Below are positions 25,412-33,836 of a DNA stretch of 54,791 bases, in pieces. The position numbers and the translations under genes are program-made. Within the stretch, counting starts at the first letter, position 1; each line of letters starts with the position of its first letter. The stretch is taken from NCBI GenBank assembly GCA_046582565.1, contig JAYGED010000198.1, positions 1-54,791 of the forward strand. Direction: 5' to 3'. The DNA is from JAYGED01 sp046582565 (GTDB lineage Bacteria; Pseudomonadota; Alphaproteobacteria; JAAXGF01). Under the pieces are notes generated by a model, which saw only the letters and a list, made by a program, of their open reading frames with translations, had not been told where the DNA came from and searched no databases.

Positions 25412-26575
25412 ATGAGAATTTTCGGCCTTTATCTGCTGCGCCAGACGATCGTGCCACTGCTGGCGACCACCGCCATCGCCCTGGTCGCTCTGTTGCTCGA
25501 GCGTATGATTCGCTTGATGAATCTGACGGCGAATTCGGACATCTCGGTCTTTCAGGTGGTTGAGATGCTGGCCAACCTGATCCCCCATTATCTCGGCATC
25601 GCTTTGCCGGCGGCCTTCTTTATCGGCATCCTGCTCGCCTTCAACCGCATGAGCGGCGACAGCGAGCTGGTCGCCATCACCGCATCGGGGGCGTCCCTGC
25701 GCCGGCTGCTCTCACCGATCATGGGGCTCGCCCTGGCGCTGACTTTGCTGGCCCTGGCGATCTTCGGCTATCTGCAGCCTTACAGCCGCTATGGATACCG
25801 CTCCCTGGCCCATACCATCGGCCGCGCCGCCCTGACCTCGGCCCTGGAAGAAGGCGCCTTCATCGAAGCCGAGGGGCTGACCTTCATGGCCGAGCGCGTG
25901 TCCGCCGGGGGTCGTCACCTGACCCGGGTTTTCGTCTATGCGGAGAGCGACGACGGCGGCTCGATCACCACGACGGCCAAGAGCGGCGCCCTGGCGCCCT
26001 CGACGGAAGACAAGCGTTCGGTGCTGTATCTGGTCGACGGGGTGCAGGTAAATATAGCGGCGGGCGACCAGCAAGGCGGCCGGGTTCTCTCCTTCGATAA
26101 GCTGAGCCAGCCGATCGGCGACTCGATCTCGGTGTCGTTTCGCCCGCGCGGCAAGGACGCCGCGGAGATGACCCTGGATGAGCTTTTGGCGGCTCGCGAC
26201 GAGGGCGCGCTGTCTGGCGACGTGATCGCCGCTGAGTTCCACGGCCGCCTGGCCCGCGCCCTGACGGTGCTATTCCTGCCCCTGCTGGCCATCCCGTTGG
26301 GCCTGGGCGGCGGCCGGGCGCGGCGCGGCTACGGTATCGTGGTCGGGCTGGTGATTTTAGTGATCTATCAGAAGCTTCTCGAGTTCGGCGGCGCCTCTGC
26401 CTCGCTCGGATCGATTTCACCCTGGTTCGGGCTGTGGTTGCCCCTGGGCCTGTTCGGCGCGGGCAGCGTCGGGCTCTTCCTGATGACCGGCCCCAGCGGC
26501 CTGACCAACCCCATCGAGGGCCTCGTGGAACGGCTGGCGGCAGCGTGGCCCCGGCGCTGGGGAGCGCCCAGCTGA
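25412..26575 (+). CDS. lptF: LptF/LptG-family lipid export permease (LptF)
   Basis: 387 residues. Six transmembrane helices as three plus three, with a periplasmic beta-jellyroll between. IFGLYLLRQTIVPLLATTAIALVA starts helix 1, and GILLAFNRMSGDSELVAITASG is the conserved coupling-helix region that contacts the LptB ATPase. It overlaps lptG by one base (TGATG). In most alphaproteobacteria lptFG is followed by lptD-surA-pdxA-rsmA; here a lipid kinase and a Tam41-like gene follow instead. It may be the LPS exporter or a paralogue for another lipid. Confidence 0.88.
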   Translation: MRIFGLYLLRQTIVPLLATTAIALVALLLERMIRLMNLTANSDISVFQVVEMLANLIPHYLGIALPAAFFIGILLAFNRMSGDSELVAITASGASLRRLLSPIMGLALALTLLALAIFGYLQPYSRYGYRSLAHTIGRAALTSALEEGAFIEAEGLTFMAERVSAGGRHLTRVFVYAESDDGGSITTTAKSGALAPSTEDKRSVLYLVDGVQVNIAAGDQQGGRVLSFDKLSQPIGDSISVSFRPRGKDAAEMTLDELLAARDEGALSGDVIAAEFHGRLARALTVLFLPLLAIPLGLGGGRARRGYGIVVGLVILVIYQKLLEFGGASASLGSISPWFGLWLPLGLFGAGSVGLFLMTGPSGLTNPIEGLVERLAAAWPRRWGAPS

Positions 26576-27666
26576 TGTCGGTTTTAATGGGCTATATGAG
26601 CCGCCTGTTCGCGGCCCGCTTCGCCCTCATCTTCGGCGGCCTCGTCCTGCTTGTGCTGTTGCTCGACGTAATGGCCCAGAGCAGCGAGATCATTGCCGGC
26701 GATGCGGGGATCATGGGCTTGTGGCGTTATAGCTGGCTGCGCCTGCCCCTGATCGCCTCCAGGCTGATCCCCTTTTCCGTTCTGATCGCGGCGCTTCTCA
26801 CCCTGATTTATCTTTCCCGCCACCAGGAGCTGGTGGTGATGACCGGAGCCGGGGTCTCGCAATTCAAGCTCCTCGCCATGTTCCTGCCTCTGGTGCTGGT
26901 CATTGTGATCGGCCATTTCTGGATCGACGACCGTGCGAGCCCGGCGTCGATCAAGGCGCTCGACGCCTGGGGGGTCGCCGGCTATTCGGCAAGCCGCCCA
27001 TCGGCCCAGGGCGCCGGCGGCGGCACCATACTCTGGGTACGCGCCGGCAATGACATCATCCGCCTGCGCCAGGATGGAACCATAGACGCCGACGATCACA
27101 ACCGGCTCGGCGCCTTGTCGATCTTTAGCCGGGATGCGGAAGGCAATTTAATCGAGCGCCTCGACGCGGCCTCGGCGATTAACGATTCCGGGGCCTGGAC
27201 CCTCTATGATGTGACCCAGTTCGATGTCGCCGCCAACCGCCTGTCAAAGGCAGCGAAAATGGCCTGGCCGGGCGACCTGCTGCCGTCGCAGATTTCCACC
27301 CTGTCGAGCCATCCCAAGGCGCTGCCGCTCAGCGCTGTCTGGCGCTTCGTCAGAGCGCCGGGCTACGGCAGCCGACCGCATTATGTCTATAAAACCTGGC
27401 TCAACCGCAAGCTCGCCGTGCCCCTAGCGAGCCTGATGATGATTCTCCTTGCGGTGCCCCTGACCCAGCGCTTCCAGCGTCATGGCGGCGCCGCCTCGAC
27501 CCTGGCCCTGGGCGTCGCCATCGGCTTTTGCTTTTTCGTCTTCGACGGCTTCACCCTGGCAGTCGGCGAATCCGGGTTGCTGCCGCCTTGGATTGCCGCC
27601 TGGTCGCCGACCCTGACCTTCGCCGCCATCGGCGCAGGACTCGGGTTTCATTGGGAGCGACGCTGA
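26575..27666 (+). CDS. lptG: LptF/LptG-family lipid export permease (LptG)
   Basis: 363 residues from ATG 26575 in the TGATG overlap with lptF. Same fold: LFAARFALIFGGLVLLVLLLDV is helix 1, LIYLSRHQELVVMTGAG the LptB-coupling helix, and AVWRFVRAPGYGSRPHYVYKTWLNRKLAVPLASLMMILLAVPL the segment leading into helix 4 and the last helices. It pairs with LptF as a heterodimeric permease that lifts lipid from the inner membrane. The gene is followed by the lipid kinase after three bases. Confidence 0.88.
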   Translation: MSVLMGYMSRLFAARFALIFGGLVLLVLLLDVMAQSSEIIAGDAGIMGLWRYSWLRLPLIASRLIPFSVLIAALLTLIYLSRHQELVVMTGAGVSQFKLLAMFLPLVLVIVIGHFWIDDRASPASIKALDAWGVAGYSASRPSAQGAGGGTILWVRAGNDIIRLRQDGTIDADDHNRLGALSIFSRDAEGNLIERLDAASAINDSGAWTLYDVTQFDVAANRLSKAAKMAWPGDLLPSQISTLSSHPKALPLSAVWRFVRAPGYGSRPHYVYKTWLNRKLAVPLASLMMILLAVPLTQRFQRHGGAASTLALGVAIGFCFFVFDGFTLAVGESGLLPPWIAAWSPTLTFAAIGAGLGFHWERR

Positions 27667-27669
27667 GCC

Positions 27670-28653
27670 GTGCGCAAGATCGGCATCATCAGCAACCCTG
27701 GGAGCCACCACAATCTGCGCCATATGGTGGGGTTTCGCGAGATGATTACCAGCGAGCCGGACCTGCTGTACGTGGAGACCGACGATATGGTGGCCCTGCC
27801 CGAAATCTTCGCCGATTTCGCCCGCCGCGACGTCGGGCTGATCCTGATAAACGGCGGCGACGGCACCGCCCAGGCGACCATGACGGCGGTGCTGAACCAT
27901 GGTGACGCCAGCGAAAAACCACCAAGCCTCGCCGTGCTGCCCGCCGGGCGGACCAATTTGATCGCCCATAACATCGGCCTCGCGGGCAGCCCCGAGGTTG
28001 GCCTGGCGCGGCTGCTCGACCGCCGCCGCGCGGGCCTGCCTCTCGAGGAGATCAGCCACCCGGTGCTGAGCCTCGATCTGGGCGACGGCAGCCCGATAAC
28101 CCACGGCATGTTCATGGGCAGCGCCGCCTTTTATCGCGGCACCATGATGGGGCGCGATAGTTTCCACCCGGTCGGCGCGGCGGGCTCCGTCGTGGTCGGT
28201 CTGTCTCTCGGCCTGGCGGTCCTGCGCGCCCTGGTCGGGCGGCCCGGCGGGATTCTTCAAGGCCACCCTATGACATTAACCCCTGGGACATTAACCCCTG
28301 GCGGCGACTCGGAGGCGGCCCGTGAGCAAGACTATTTCCTGATCCTGGCAACCACCCTGGACCGTCTGATTATGGGTCTGTCGCCGTTCTGGAATGACGG
28401 CGATGGCGATGGACCCTTGCGCTTGACCACGGTGCGCTATCCCCCGCCCCGTCTGGCCAGCGCCCTGCTGCCCCTGGCGCGCGGGCGGCCGCGCCCCTGG
28501 ATGGCGGCCAGCGGCTACGCCAGCCGGCGCCTCGGAGAGTTCACCCTGCTGAGCGCCTGCCCGATCGTTTTCGACGGCCAGATTTTCACCCCGGACCCGG
28601 CGGTTCCGGTCACCATCAGCGGCGACCGCCGCTTGAGCTTTCTGCGCTGCTGA
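27670..28653 (+). CDS. Diacylglycerol kinase-catalytic-domain lipid kinase (candidate ceramide kinase, CpgB-like)
   Basis: 327 residues, GTG start at 27670, three bases after lptG. The DAGK catalytic domain is clear: IGIISNPGSHHN at the N-terminus, LILINGGDGTAQATMTAVLN with the nucleotide-binding GGDGT, and VLPAGRTNLIA. It would phosphorylate a lipid hydroxyl. Caulobacter CpgB, of the same superfamily, is a ceramide kinase. With sphingolipid genes 20 kb away and a Tam41-like gene next, ceramide is a plausible substrate; diacylglycerol or sphingoid base are alternatives. Residues near 201-210 contain a five-residue tandem insertion from a 15-base duplication. Confidence 0.82.
   Translation: MRKIGIISNPGSHHNLRHMVGFREMITSEPDLLYVETDDMVALPEIFADFARRDVGLILINGGDGTAQATMTAVLNHGDASEKPPSLAVLPAGRTNLIAHNIGLAGSPEVGLARLLDRRRAGLPLEEISHPVLSLDLGDGSPITHGMFMGSAAFYRGTMMGRDSFHPVGAAGSVVVGLSLGLAVLRALVGRPGGILQGHPMTLTPGTLTPGGDSEAAREQDYFLILATTLDRLIMGLSPFWNDGDGDGPLRLTTVRYPPPRLASALLPLARGRPRPWMAASGYASRRLGEFTLLSACPIVFDGQIFTPDPAVPVTISGDRRLSFLRC
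28272..28301 (+). repeat. Perfect 15-base tandem duplication inside the lipid kinase gene
   Basis: GACATTAACCCCTGG occurs twice in succession (28272-28286, 28287-28301). It is in frame and gives a TLTPG-TLTPG repeat in a surface-loop-like region, so the reading frame is kept. Confidence 0.85.
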
Positions 28654-28657
28654 TCGC

Positions 28658-29425
28658 ATGGAGGCTTTGCGCAGTATCATCGCCGAGGAGACTGCCCGGC
28701 CGGTCCATGAGGCGGTCAACGCCGTGGCAGAGGCGATCGTTGAGCGCCATGGCGATGCGACCCGCGCCATGCTGTTCTACGGCGCCTGCCTGCGTGACGG
28801 CGCAGAAAGTCCACCCCAGGATGGGCTGCTCGATTTCTATCTGCTGGTGGAGCGCTACGGCGACATCCACGACGGCTGGTTTGCCGCCGCCGCCAATAGC
28901 CTGTTGCCGCCCAATGTGTATGTCATGGAGGTTCCCTGGCGGGGCCGGACCCTGCGCGCCAAATATGCGGTGATCAGCCTCGCCCAATTCGCCTATGGCG
29001 CCTCAAAACACTGTATCCAGCCGATGATCTGGGCGCGCTTTTGTCAGCCGGCCCGAATAGTCCATGCCCGCGACGACGGGGTGCGAAATGCCGTTATCGC
29101 GGCGCTTGCCGACGCGGTAACCACCATGCTTGGCAATGTCGGGCCTGCCGAAGAGCCCTGGGTGCGGGGCTTCACCGAAACCTATCGCTGCGAGCTGCGT
29201 CCCGAGGGTTCCGAGCGGGCGCGCCGCCTCTATCTCGCCGAGCCTGAGCGCTACGATCGCCTCGCCGCCCTGGCAAGCGGCGGCAACAGCGGCAATCGAA
29301 CGCCCTGGATCATCCGGCGTCTGGTCGGCAAGCTGCTCAACGGGGCGCGTCTGATCAAGGCTTTGTTCACCTACGACGGGGCGCTTGGATACGCCCTGTG
29401 GAAGATTAAACGCCATGTCAAATAA
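28658..29425 (+). CDS. Tam41-like nucleotidyltransferase (candidate lipid-phosphate cytidylyltransferase)
   Basis: 255 residues, ATG 28658, five bases after the lipid kinase. I see the layout of the mitochondrial phosphatidate cytidylyltransferase Tam41: MLFYGACLRDG where Tam41 has YGSGVF, then GLLDFYLLVE like its MLDFIF active-site strand. Next come NVYVMEVPWRGRTLRAKYAVISLAQF (compare the YN..V..GR.IKYGVIS region) and IWARFCQPARIV (compare LYxAGRLQKPV). The C-terminal 60 residues are basic. Tam41 makes CDP-diacylglycerol from phosphatidate and CTP. Next to a lipid kinase it could activate a ceramide-phosphate or phosphatidate. The match was recognised by eye; an unassigned family is possible. 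Confidence 0.62.
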   Translation: MEALRSIIAEETARPVHEAVNAVAEAIVERHGDATRAMLFYGACLRDGAESPPQDGLLDFYLLVERYGDIHDGWFAAAANSLLPPNVYVMEVPWRGRTLRAKYAVISLAQFAYGASKHCIQPMIWARFCQPARIVHARDDGVRNAVIAALADAVTTMLGNVGPAEEPWVRGFTETYRCELRPEGSERARRLYLAEPERYDRLAALASGGNSGNRTPWIIRRLVGKLLNGARLIKALFTYDGALGYALWKIKRHVK

Positions 29426-29535
29426 GGGCCAGGACGCTCATTGAGGCATGGTGAGGCGATAGGAATCCGCTGCCGGGCAGGCGGCAAATCTTCCCACCGC
29501 CTCGTGATTCGGCCCGATTAATTAAAACCAACCGA

Positions 29536-29564
29536 TTGACAATAAACGATTTTCTCCATGGCAT
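29536..29564 (+). promoter_or_regulatory. Candidate sigma-70-type promoter for the 29609 gene
   Basis: A perfect TTGACA at 29536-29541 is followed after 17 bases by TGGCAT, a poor -10. The preceding 60 bases are AT-rich and separate this gene from the Tam41-like operon. The start of the next gene is 45 bases downstream. Confidence 0.4.
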
Positions 29565-29608
29565 GAGGTTTGCTTATTAATTCATGTGAACAGCCTGAAG
29601 GAGGCACC

Positions 29609-30538
29609 GTGGCCGAAATCAACCCGACTGCCATCAATCCCTTTAATCGGAATGCCCAGGCACAGCCTACGGCGGCGTCCAGCACCATATCGGAAACGGT
29701 CATCAATTCCGCCCCTAATTTCTGGGGCGAAGATGGATTTACCTTCGGCGATATACTCGATTTGATCAATCCGCTTCAGCATATACTGATCGTCGGCACA
29801 ATTTATCGCGCCGTCACCGGCGATGATATATCGACCGGATCGCGTATTATCGGCGGCGGCTTGTTCGGTGGTGTCTTCGGTGTCCGCGCCGCCGTGGCGA
29901 GCGCCATTATCGAAGAGGTATCGGGCGAAGACGTGGACGAGCATATCATTGCCATGTTCGAGCGCGATGCAACGCCCGCGTCGGACGGCTCACCGGCCCC
30001 TGCCGTCCTGGCGAGCGCCGCCTATGGTCGCCAGGCCCAGGAAACGCCTGGAAGTGATTGGGCACCTCGCGAGCCGGCAACGGCAACAATGACCGTGGCC
30101 GCCCTGGCCGGCACCGAGCGCGACTATGCCTCCAATCCGGCTTTCAGCCGGGGCGCGCAGGAAGCCACGACAACGCCTCCGGTGGCAGATGTAGGGGCGG
30201 CTGATATCACGGACCCCGTGGTTGCAGCACTTCCGGTTGAGCCGCCCGTCGTACAGCTTTTGGCTGCGGTCGAAGAACCGCTCTCCCTCATACCCAGTCA
30301 AGCGGCATGGCTAGCGGCAGTGCCGCGCGTCGAGAGCGACTTCACCGCCACCGCCATTCGCTACGTAACGCCGCAAACCGGACTACAGATTGCCCAGGCG
30401 ATTACCGGTAATGGAGATTTAAAGCCGACGGGTGAGCTTAACCCCTTCACTCGCTTTGCCATCGACCGCTACAGCCAGCAGGCGCTGGCGGCGAAAATCA
30501 TGCGGGCCGAACCCGGCGTCGTCGATACTATATATTAG
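29609..30538 (+). CDS. Uncharacterised alphaproteobacterial protein
   Basis: 309 residues, GTG start chosen because AAGGAGG lies about five bases upstream. I do not recognise a named family. The N-terminus is polar (INPTAINPFNRNAQAQ). Residues near 45-100 are more ordered and hydrophobic: DILDLINPLQHILIVGTIYRAVTGD, then a glycine-rich GGGLFGGVFGVRAAVASAII helix-like stretch that could touch a membrane. The middle is Ala/Pro/Thr-rich and probably disordered. The C-terminus returns to an ordered TRFAIDRYSQQALAAKI. No signal peptide is evident. The next gene is 36 bases downstream on the same strand. Confidence 0.7.
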   Translation: MAEINPTAINPFNRNAQAQPTAASSTISETVINSAPNFWGEDGFTFGDILDLINPLQHILIVGTIYRAVTGDDISTGSRIIGGGLFGGVFGVRAAVASAIIEEVSGEDVDEHIIAMFERDATPASDGSPAPAVLASAAYGRQAQETPGSDWAPREPATATMTVAALAGTERDYASNPAFSRGAQEATTTPPVADVGAADITDPVVAALPVEPPVVQLLAAVEEPLSLIPSQAAWLAAVPRVESDFTATAIRYVTPQTGLQIAQAITGNGDLKPTGELNPFTRFAIDRYSQQALAAKIMRAEPGVVDTIY

Positions 30539-30574
30539 TCTTGATCGAATTCTGAAAAGATACGCGTAGGGGCC

Positions 30575-31081
30575 ATGGACATCTTTGTCGACAGCAGCGG
30601 CACCGTCGAGTGGAACGGCAATATCATTCCCTGCGCCATCGGTGCGACCGGCGTCACCACGGATAAACGCGAGGGCGATCAGGCGACACCGGTAGGCTGC
30701 TTTCCCCTGCGCGTGGTTTATTACCGCGCCGACCGGTTTTCCCGGCCCGATACCCTGTTGCCCGTCGAGGCGATTGACCCGCTCGACGCCTGGTCCGACG
30801 AGTCCACCGATCCGGCTTACAACAGCCTGATACGCCAGCCCTATGAAACCAGCTTTGAGCTGATGTGGCGCGAGGACCATATCTACGACATTGTCGTCAC
30901 CATCGGCTATAACGACGATCCGGCGGTGCCCGGCATGGGCAGTGCGATTTTCCTGCATGTCGCGCGGGCCGATTATTCGCCGACCCAGGGATGCGTCGCG
31001 GTCAGCCTGGACAACCTGCTGCGCATCCTTGCCGACTGCGACGAAACCAGCCGTATCTGTATCGAGTCAGGAAGAGATTAA
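30575..31081 (+). CDS. L,D-transpeptidase (YkuD) domain protein without signal peptide
   Basis: 168 residues. The catalytic motif HVARADYSPTQGCVAV has the His, Ser/Gly and Cys of the YkuD fold, and KREGDQATPVGCFPLRVVYYRAD is the N-terminal substrate block. Family members cross-link peptidoglycan or attach proteins to it, in the periplasm. No signal peptide or membrane anchor is visible, as in a group of short alphaproteobacterial homologues, so its location is unclear. The 3' end overlaps the convergent yggS gene by four bases. Confidence 0.85.
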   Translation: MDIFVDSSGTVEWNGNIIPCAIGATGVTTDKREGDQATPVGCFPLRVVYYRADRFSRPDTLLPVEAIDPLDAWSDESTDPAYNSLIRQPYETSFELMWREDHIYDIVVTIGYNDDPAVPGMGSAIFLHVARADYSPTQGCVAVSLDNLLRILADCDETSRICIESGRD

Positions 31082-31791
31082 GGCTGGTTGCTCCTTAAGG
31101 CGCCGCCTTCTTTCCCGTGGGGCGGTCTTTGACCGAAAATCGCTGTGCCGACCCGCACATGGCTGGCGCCGAGCGCTATGGCGACCCCGAAATCGGCGCT
31201 CATGCCCATGCTCAAGCGGTCGAGGCCATGGCGTTTTGCGATCTCGGCGAGCAGGGCAAAATGCAGCGCCGGTTCTTCGTCGATCGGCGGTATGCACATC
31301 AAGCCGACCACCGGCAGGGACAAGTCGTTGCGGCAGAGGTCAATGAAATCGTCGGCCTCGCCGGGCATGATACCGGCCTTGTTCGGCTCTTCCCCGGTAT
31401 TGATCTCAATGAAACAGGGGATTACGCGCGAAATTCGATCCATTTCAGCGGCCAGTGCGCGGGCCAGTTTCGGCCTGTCCAAGGTTTCAATCACATCGAA
31501 CAGAGCGAGGGCTTGGCGGACCTTGTTGGTCTGTAACGGCCCGACCAGGTGAAGTTCGATGTCGGGGAATTGCGCCTTGAGAGCGGGCCATTTTGCGGCG
31601 GCTTCCTGAACCCGGTTTTCACCGAATACCCGGTGGCCGCCTTCAAGCACCGGCAGGATTCGATCGCTCTGGTGGATCTTCGAAATGGCCACCAGGGTGA
31701 TATCGCCGGTGGCGCGGCCGGCCTTTTCCGCGGCGGCGCCGATTGACGCGCGGACCGCGGCGAGATTTGCCGCTACATCAACTTCCGTCAT
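31078..31791 (-). CDS. yggS: PLP homeostasis protein YggS/PROSC
   Basis: 237 residues, single alanine-racemase-like barrel. The PLP lysine is K38 in LVAISKIHQ. Other family blocks are FGENRVQEA, HLVGPLQTNKV, EINTGEEPNKAG and LSMGMSADF, ending with GASHVRVGTAIFGQR. It buffers PLP and affects vitamin B6 and amino acid pools. ATG 31791 overlaps the TGA of the cysC-like gene (ATGA). Its convergent partner overlaps at the stop. Confidence 0.95.
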   Translation of the reverse strand: MTEVDVAANLAAVRASIGAAAEKAGRATGDITLVAISKIHQSDRILPVLEGGHRVFGENRVQEAAAKWPALKAQFPDIELHLVGPLQTNKVRQALALFDVIETLDRPKLARALAAEMDRISRVIPCFIEINTGEEPNKAGIMPGEADDFIDLCRNDLSLPVVGLMCIPPIDEEPALHFALLAEIAKRHGLDRLSMGMSADFGVAIALGASHVRVGTAIFGQRPPHGKEGGALRSNQP

Positions 31792-33029
31792 GAACGAGCG
31801 AACTCGGCGACGATATAATCGACGATCGCCTGGGCGCATTCATCGACAGTGCCGCGATCCGTATCGACCACCATATCGGGGTTCTCGGGTGCCTCATAGG
31901 GCGCGGAAATGCCTGTAAAATCAGCAATTTCTCCGCTTCGGGCGCGTTTGTAGAGGCCCTTGGGATCGCGCCGCTCGCACACCGCCAGGTCGGCGTGAAT
32001 GTAGATCTCATGAAAGCGGCCCGCGCCCAGGTCGTCGGCCGCCGCACGGGCGCGGTTGCGGTCCGACAGATAGGGCGAGATGAAGGCGCTGATGATCAGA
32101 AAACCGGCGTCGGCAAATAGCGCCGCCACCTGACCGACCCGGCGAATATTCTCGGCGCGGTCGTCGGGCGAGAACCACAGATTGGCGTTCAGACCCCGGC
32201 GCATATTGTCGCCGTCGAGTACATAGGCCTGAAAATTCAGACGAAACAGCCGCTGCTCGACCTCGACGGCGAGGGTCGATTTACCCGATCCGGAAAGGCC
32301 GGTGAACCACACCACACCGCCGCGATGACCGTTGCGAGCGGCGCGCGTCTCGGCCGAGATACCGTGTTCAACGGCGGTAACATTGGTGCTTTTTACATCA
32401 ATCAGCCCGCGCTGATCCGGATAGCCCTCCATGTCGATGACGCCCACTGCAACGGTGACCTCCCCCTCAAGCAATGTGAAGTGGCCGGTGGCCGCCACGG
32501 TGGTAAATTCATCGAGAGCAAGCAGTTCGGACGCTCTGACGATCAGTTCTCCCGTCTCGTCCGGATGAATTTTGACGGGTATTTCGCGGCCCTGGAGGCA
32601 GAGCCCGAAGCTCCGGTTTTCGGGGCGCGTTGACCCGTTGAGCCAAACCACCCTGGCGCGGAACACATCGGTTTCCTGGGGAAGATCGTCGAGATGGCTG
32701 GCCAGGTCGCCGGCCCCGACGGCAAGGTGCTGATCGAGGGTGACAGCGACTGAGCCGCCCTGCTCCTCGAGATCGATCACCCTGGCAGTGAGGTGCGACG
32801 GGGAAAACATAATCTCATCGCCAACCGCCAGACGGCCACACAACAGCCGGCCCGTCACTTCTCGGCCGGTGGTTGACTCGATCGCCAAGCGAAACGGTAA
32901 ATCCGCCGCAATTTCCGCCATGGCGCCGGTGAACAGGGCTTCAAAGCGCGCCCTATCCTCCGGATCGCGAATGATCAGGCGATCAGGGAGAGACTCCAAC
33001 AGGTTCGGGCCGGCGACAACAGTTTTCAT
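31788..33029 (-). CDS. cysC: APS kinase fused to CysN-like beta-barrel domains lacking the GTPase
   Basis: 413 residues from ATG 33029. The C-terminal 180 residues are an adenylylsulfate kinase: P-loop GLSGSGKST at about 243-251, DGDNMRRGLN, FISPYLSDRNRAR and DPKGLYKRAR. It makes PAPS from APS and ATP. The N-terminal 230 residues resemble domains II and III of CysN (FRLAIESTTGREVTGRLLCGRLAVGD, FRARVVWLNGSTRPENRSF, VAVGVIDM), but no G-domain P-loop precedes them. So it is like a CysNC fusion that has lost or never had its GTPase. The sulfotransferases nearby are likely users of its PAPS. Confidence 0.85.
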   Translation of the reverse strand: MKTVVAGPNLLESLPDRLIIRDPEDRARFEALFTGAMAEIAADLPFRLAIESTTGREVTGRLLCGRLAVGDEIMFSPSHLTARVIDLEEQGGSVAVTLDQHLAVGAGDLASHLDDLPQETDVFRARVVWLNGSTRPENRSFGLCLQGREIPVKIHPDETGELIVRASELLALDEFTTVAATGHFTLLEGEVTVAVGVIDMEGYPDQRGLIDVKSTNVTAVEHGISAETRAARNGHRGGVVWFTGLSGSGKSTLAVEVEQRLFRLNFQAYVLDGDNMRRGLNANLWFSPDDRAENIRRVGQVAALFADAGFLIISAFISPYLSDRNRARAAADDLGAGRFHEIYIHADLAVCERRDPKGLYKRARSGEIADFTGISAPYEAPENPDMVVDTDRGTVDECAQAIVDYIVAEFARS

Positions 33030-33146
33030 GGCTTGGACATGTGATGACAAGAATGGCGAGCACTGTACGGGATATCGTCCGCATTTATACGGTGACGTGC
33101 TATAGCTTGCCCATTGAAATCTGGTCAAATAGAGGGGAAAGCATCC

Positions 33147-33824
33147 GTGGATCAAGAGTTCGTCTATATCGGTCCGCGAAAAATTGCGGTCTGGCCTGAA
33201 AACCAGCCGATTAAACCCATCGTTACGCCGATAATGACCACCCGGTTCGGCGATGCCGATCAGTATCATGACGGGCTGATATCAAAAATTCTCAAGGTGG
33301 AACAAGAGCTTCGCATATCTTCTCCGCCCGCTACCCGCTGTCTCGGCGGGCAAAAAATCCACAAGGCCATCCATGAGAAATGGAACTGTCCCGAGCTTGA
33401 TCTGGTAAAAGCGCGGGCCATCGCCTTGTTCAAGCGGACTCTCAATGCCAAGCAGGCCCATATCGACGGCTTCTGGATAAACATCTACCGGCAATGGGAA
33501 TCCGTCGGTCCCCATTGTCATCGCCGCGCCATGGCGAGCATGGTCTATTGTGTCGATAACGGCGACGAGGACCCGGACTGCCCCTTGAGCGGCCGTTTCT
33601 CCTTCATCGATCCGCGTATCGAAGCCTGCTGCCAGCTTGAGCCCGGCCATATGACCCACCCACTGATGCCCGAATTGACGGCGGGCACCATGCTGATCTG
33701 GCCGGGCAATCTGCTGCATGCGGTGTCGGCCTACGCCGGCACCAAGCCGAGAATCACCATCGCCTGGAACATCAATGATCGTGAACTGCCCGGCTCTTTG
33801 GGCGACGCCTTCAAGTCAGCTTAA
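33147..33824 (+). CDS. Putative 2OG-Fe(II) oxygenase (TIGR02466-like)
   Basis: 225 residues from GTG 33147, chosen because GAGGGG lies just upstream; a TTG at 33114 would add 11 residues. WINIYRQWESVGPHCHRRAMASMVYCVD carries the proximal metal ligands, and LTAGTMLIWPGNLLHAVSAYAGTKPRITIAWNIN the distal histidine and 2OG-binding arginine. Substrate unknown. It is divergent from the cysC-like gene and faces a sulfotransferase, so it may act on the same sulfated or glycosylated target. Confidence 0.75.
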   Translation: MDQEFVYIGPRKIAVWPENQPIKPIVTPIMTTRFGDADQYHDGLISKILKVEQELRISSPPATRCLGGQKIHKAIHEKWNCPELDLVKARAIALFKRTLNAKQAHIDGFWINIYRQWESVGPHCHRRAMASMVYCVDNGDEDPDCPLSGRFSFIDPRIEACCQLEPGHMTHPLMPELTAGTMLIWPGNLLHAVSAYAGTKPRITIAWNINDRELPGSLGDAFKSA

Positions 33825-33836
33825 AATACCAGTGCG

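Noticed and set aside
33030..33269. Long N-terminal extension of the cysC-like gene up to 33269
   Set aside because: It crosses the divergent promoter region and the start of the neighbouring oxygenase gene and carries no G-domain motif, so it does not restore a CysN GTPase.
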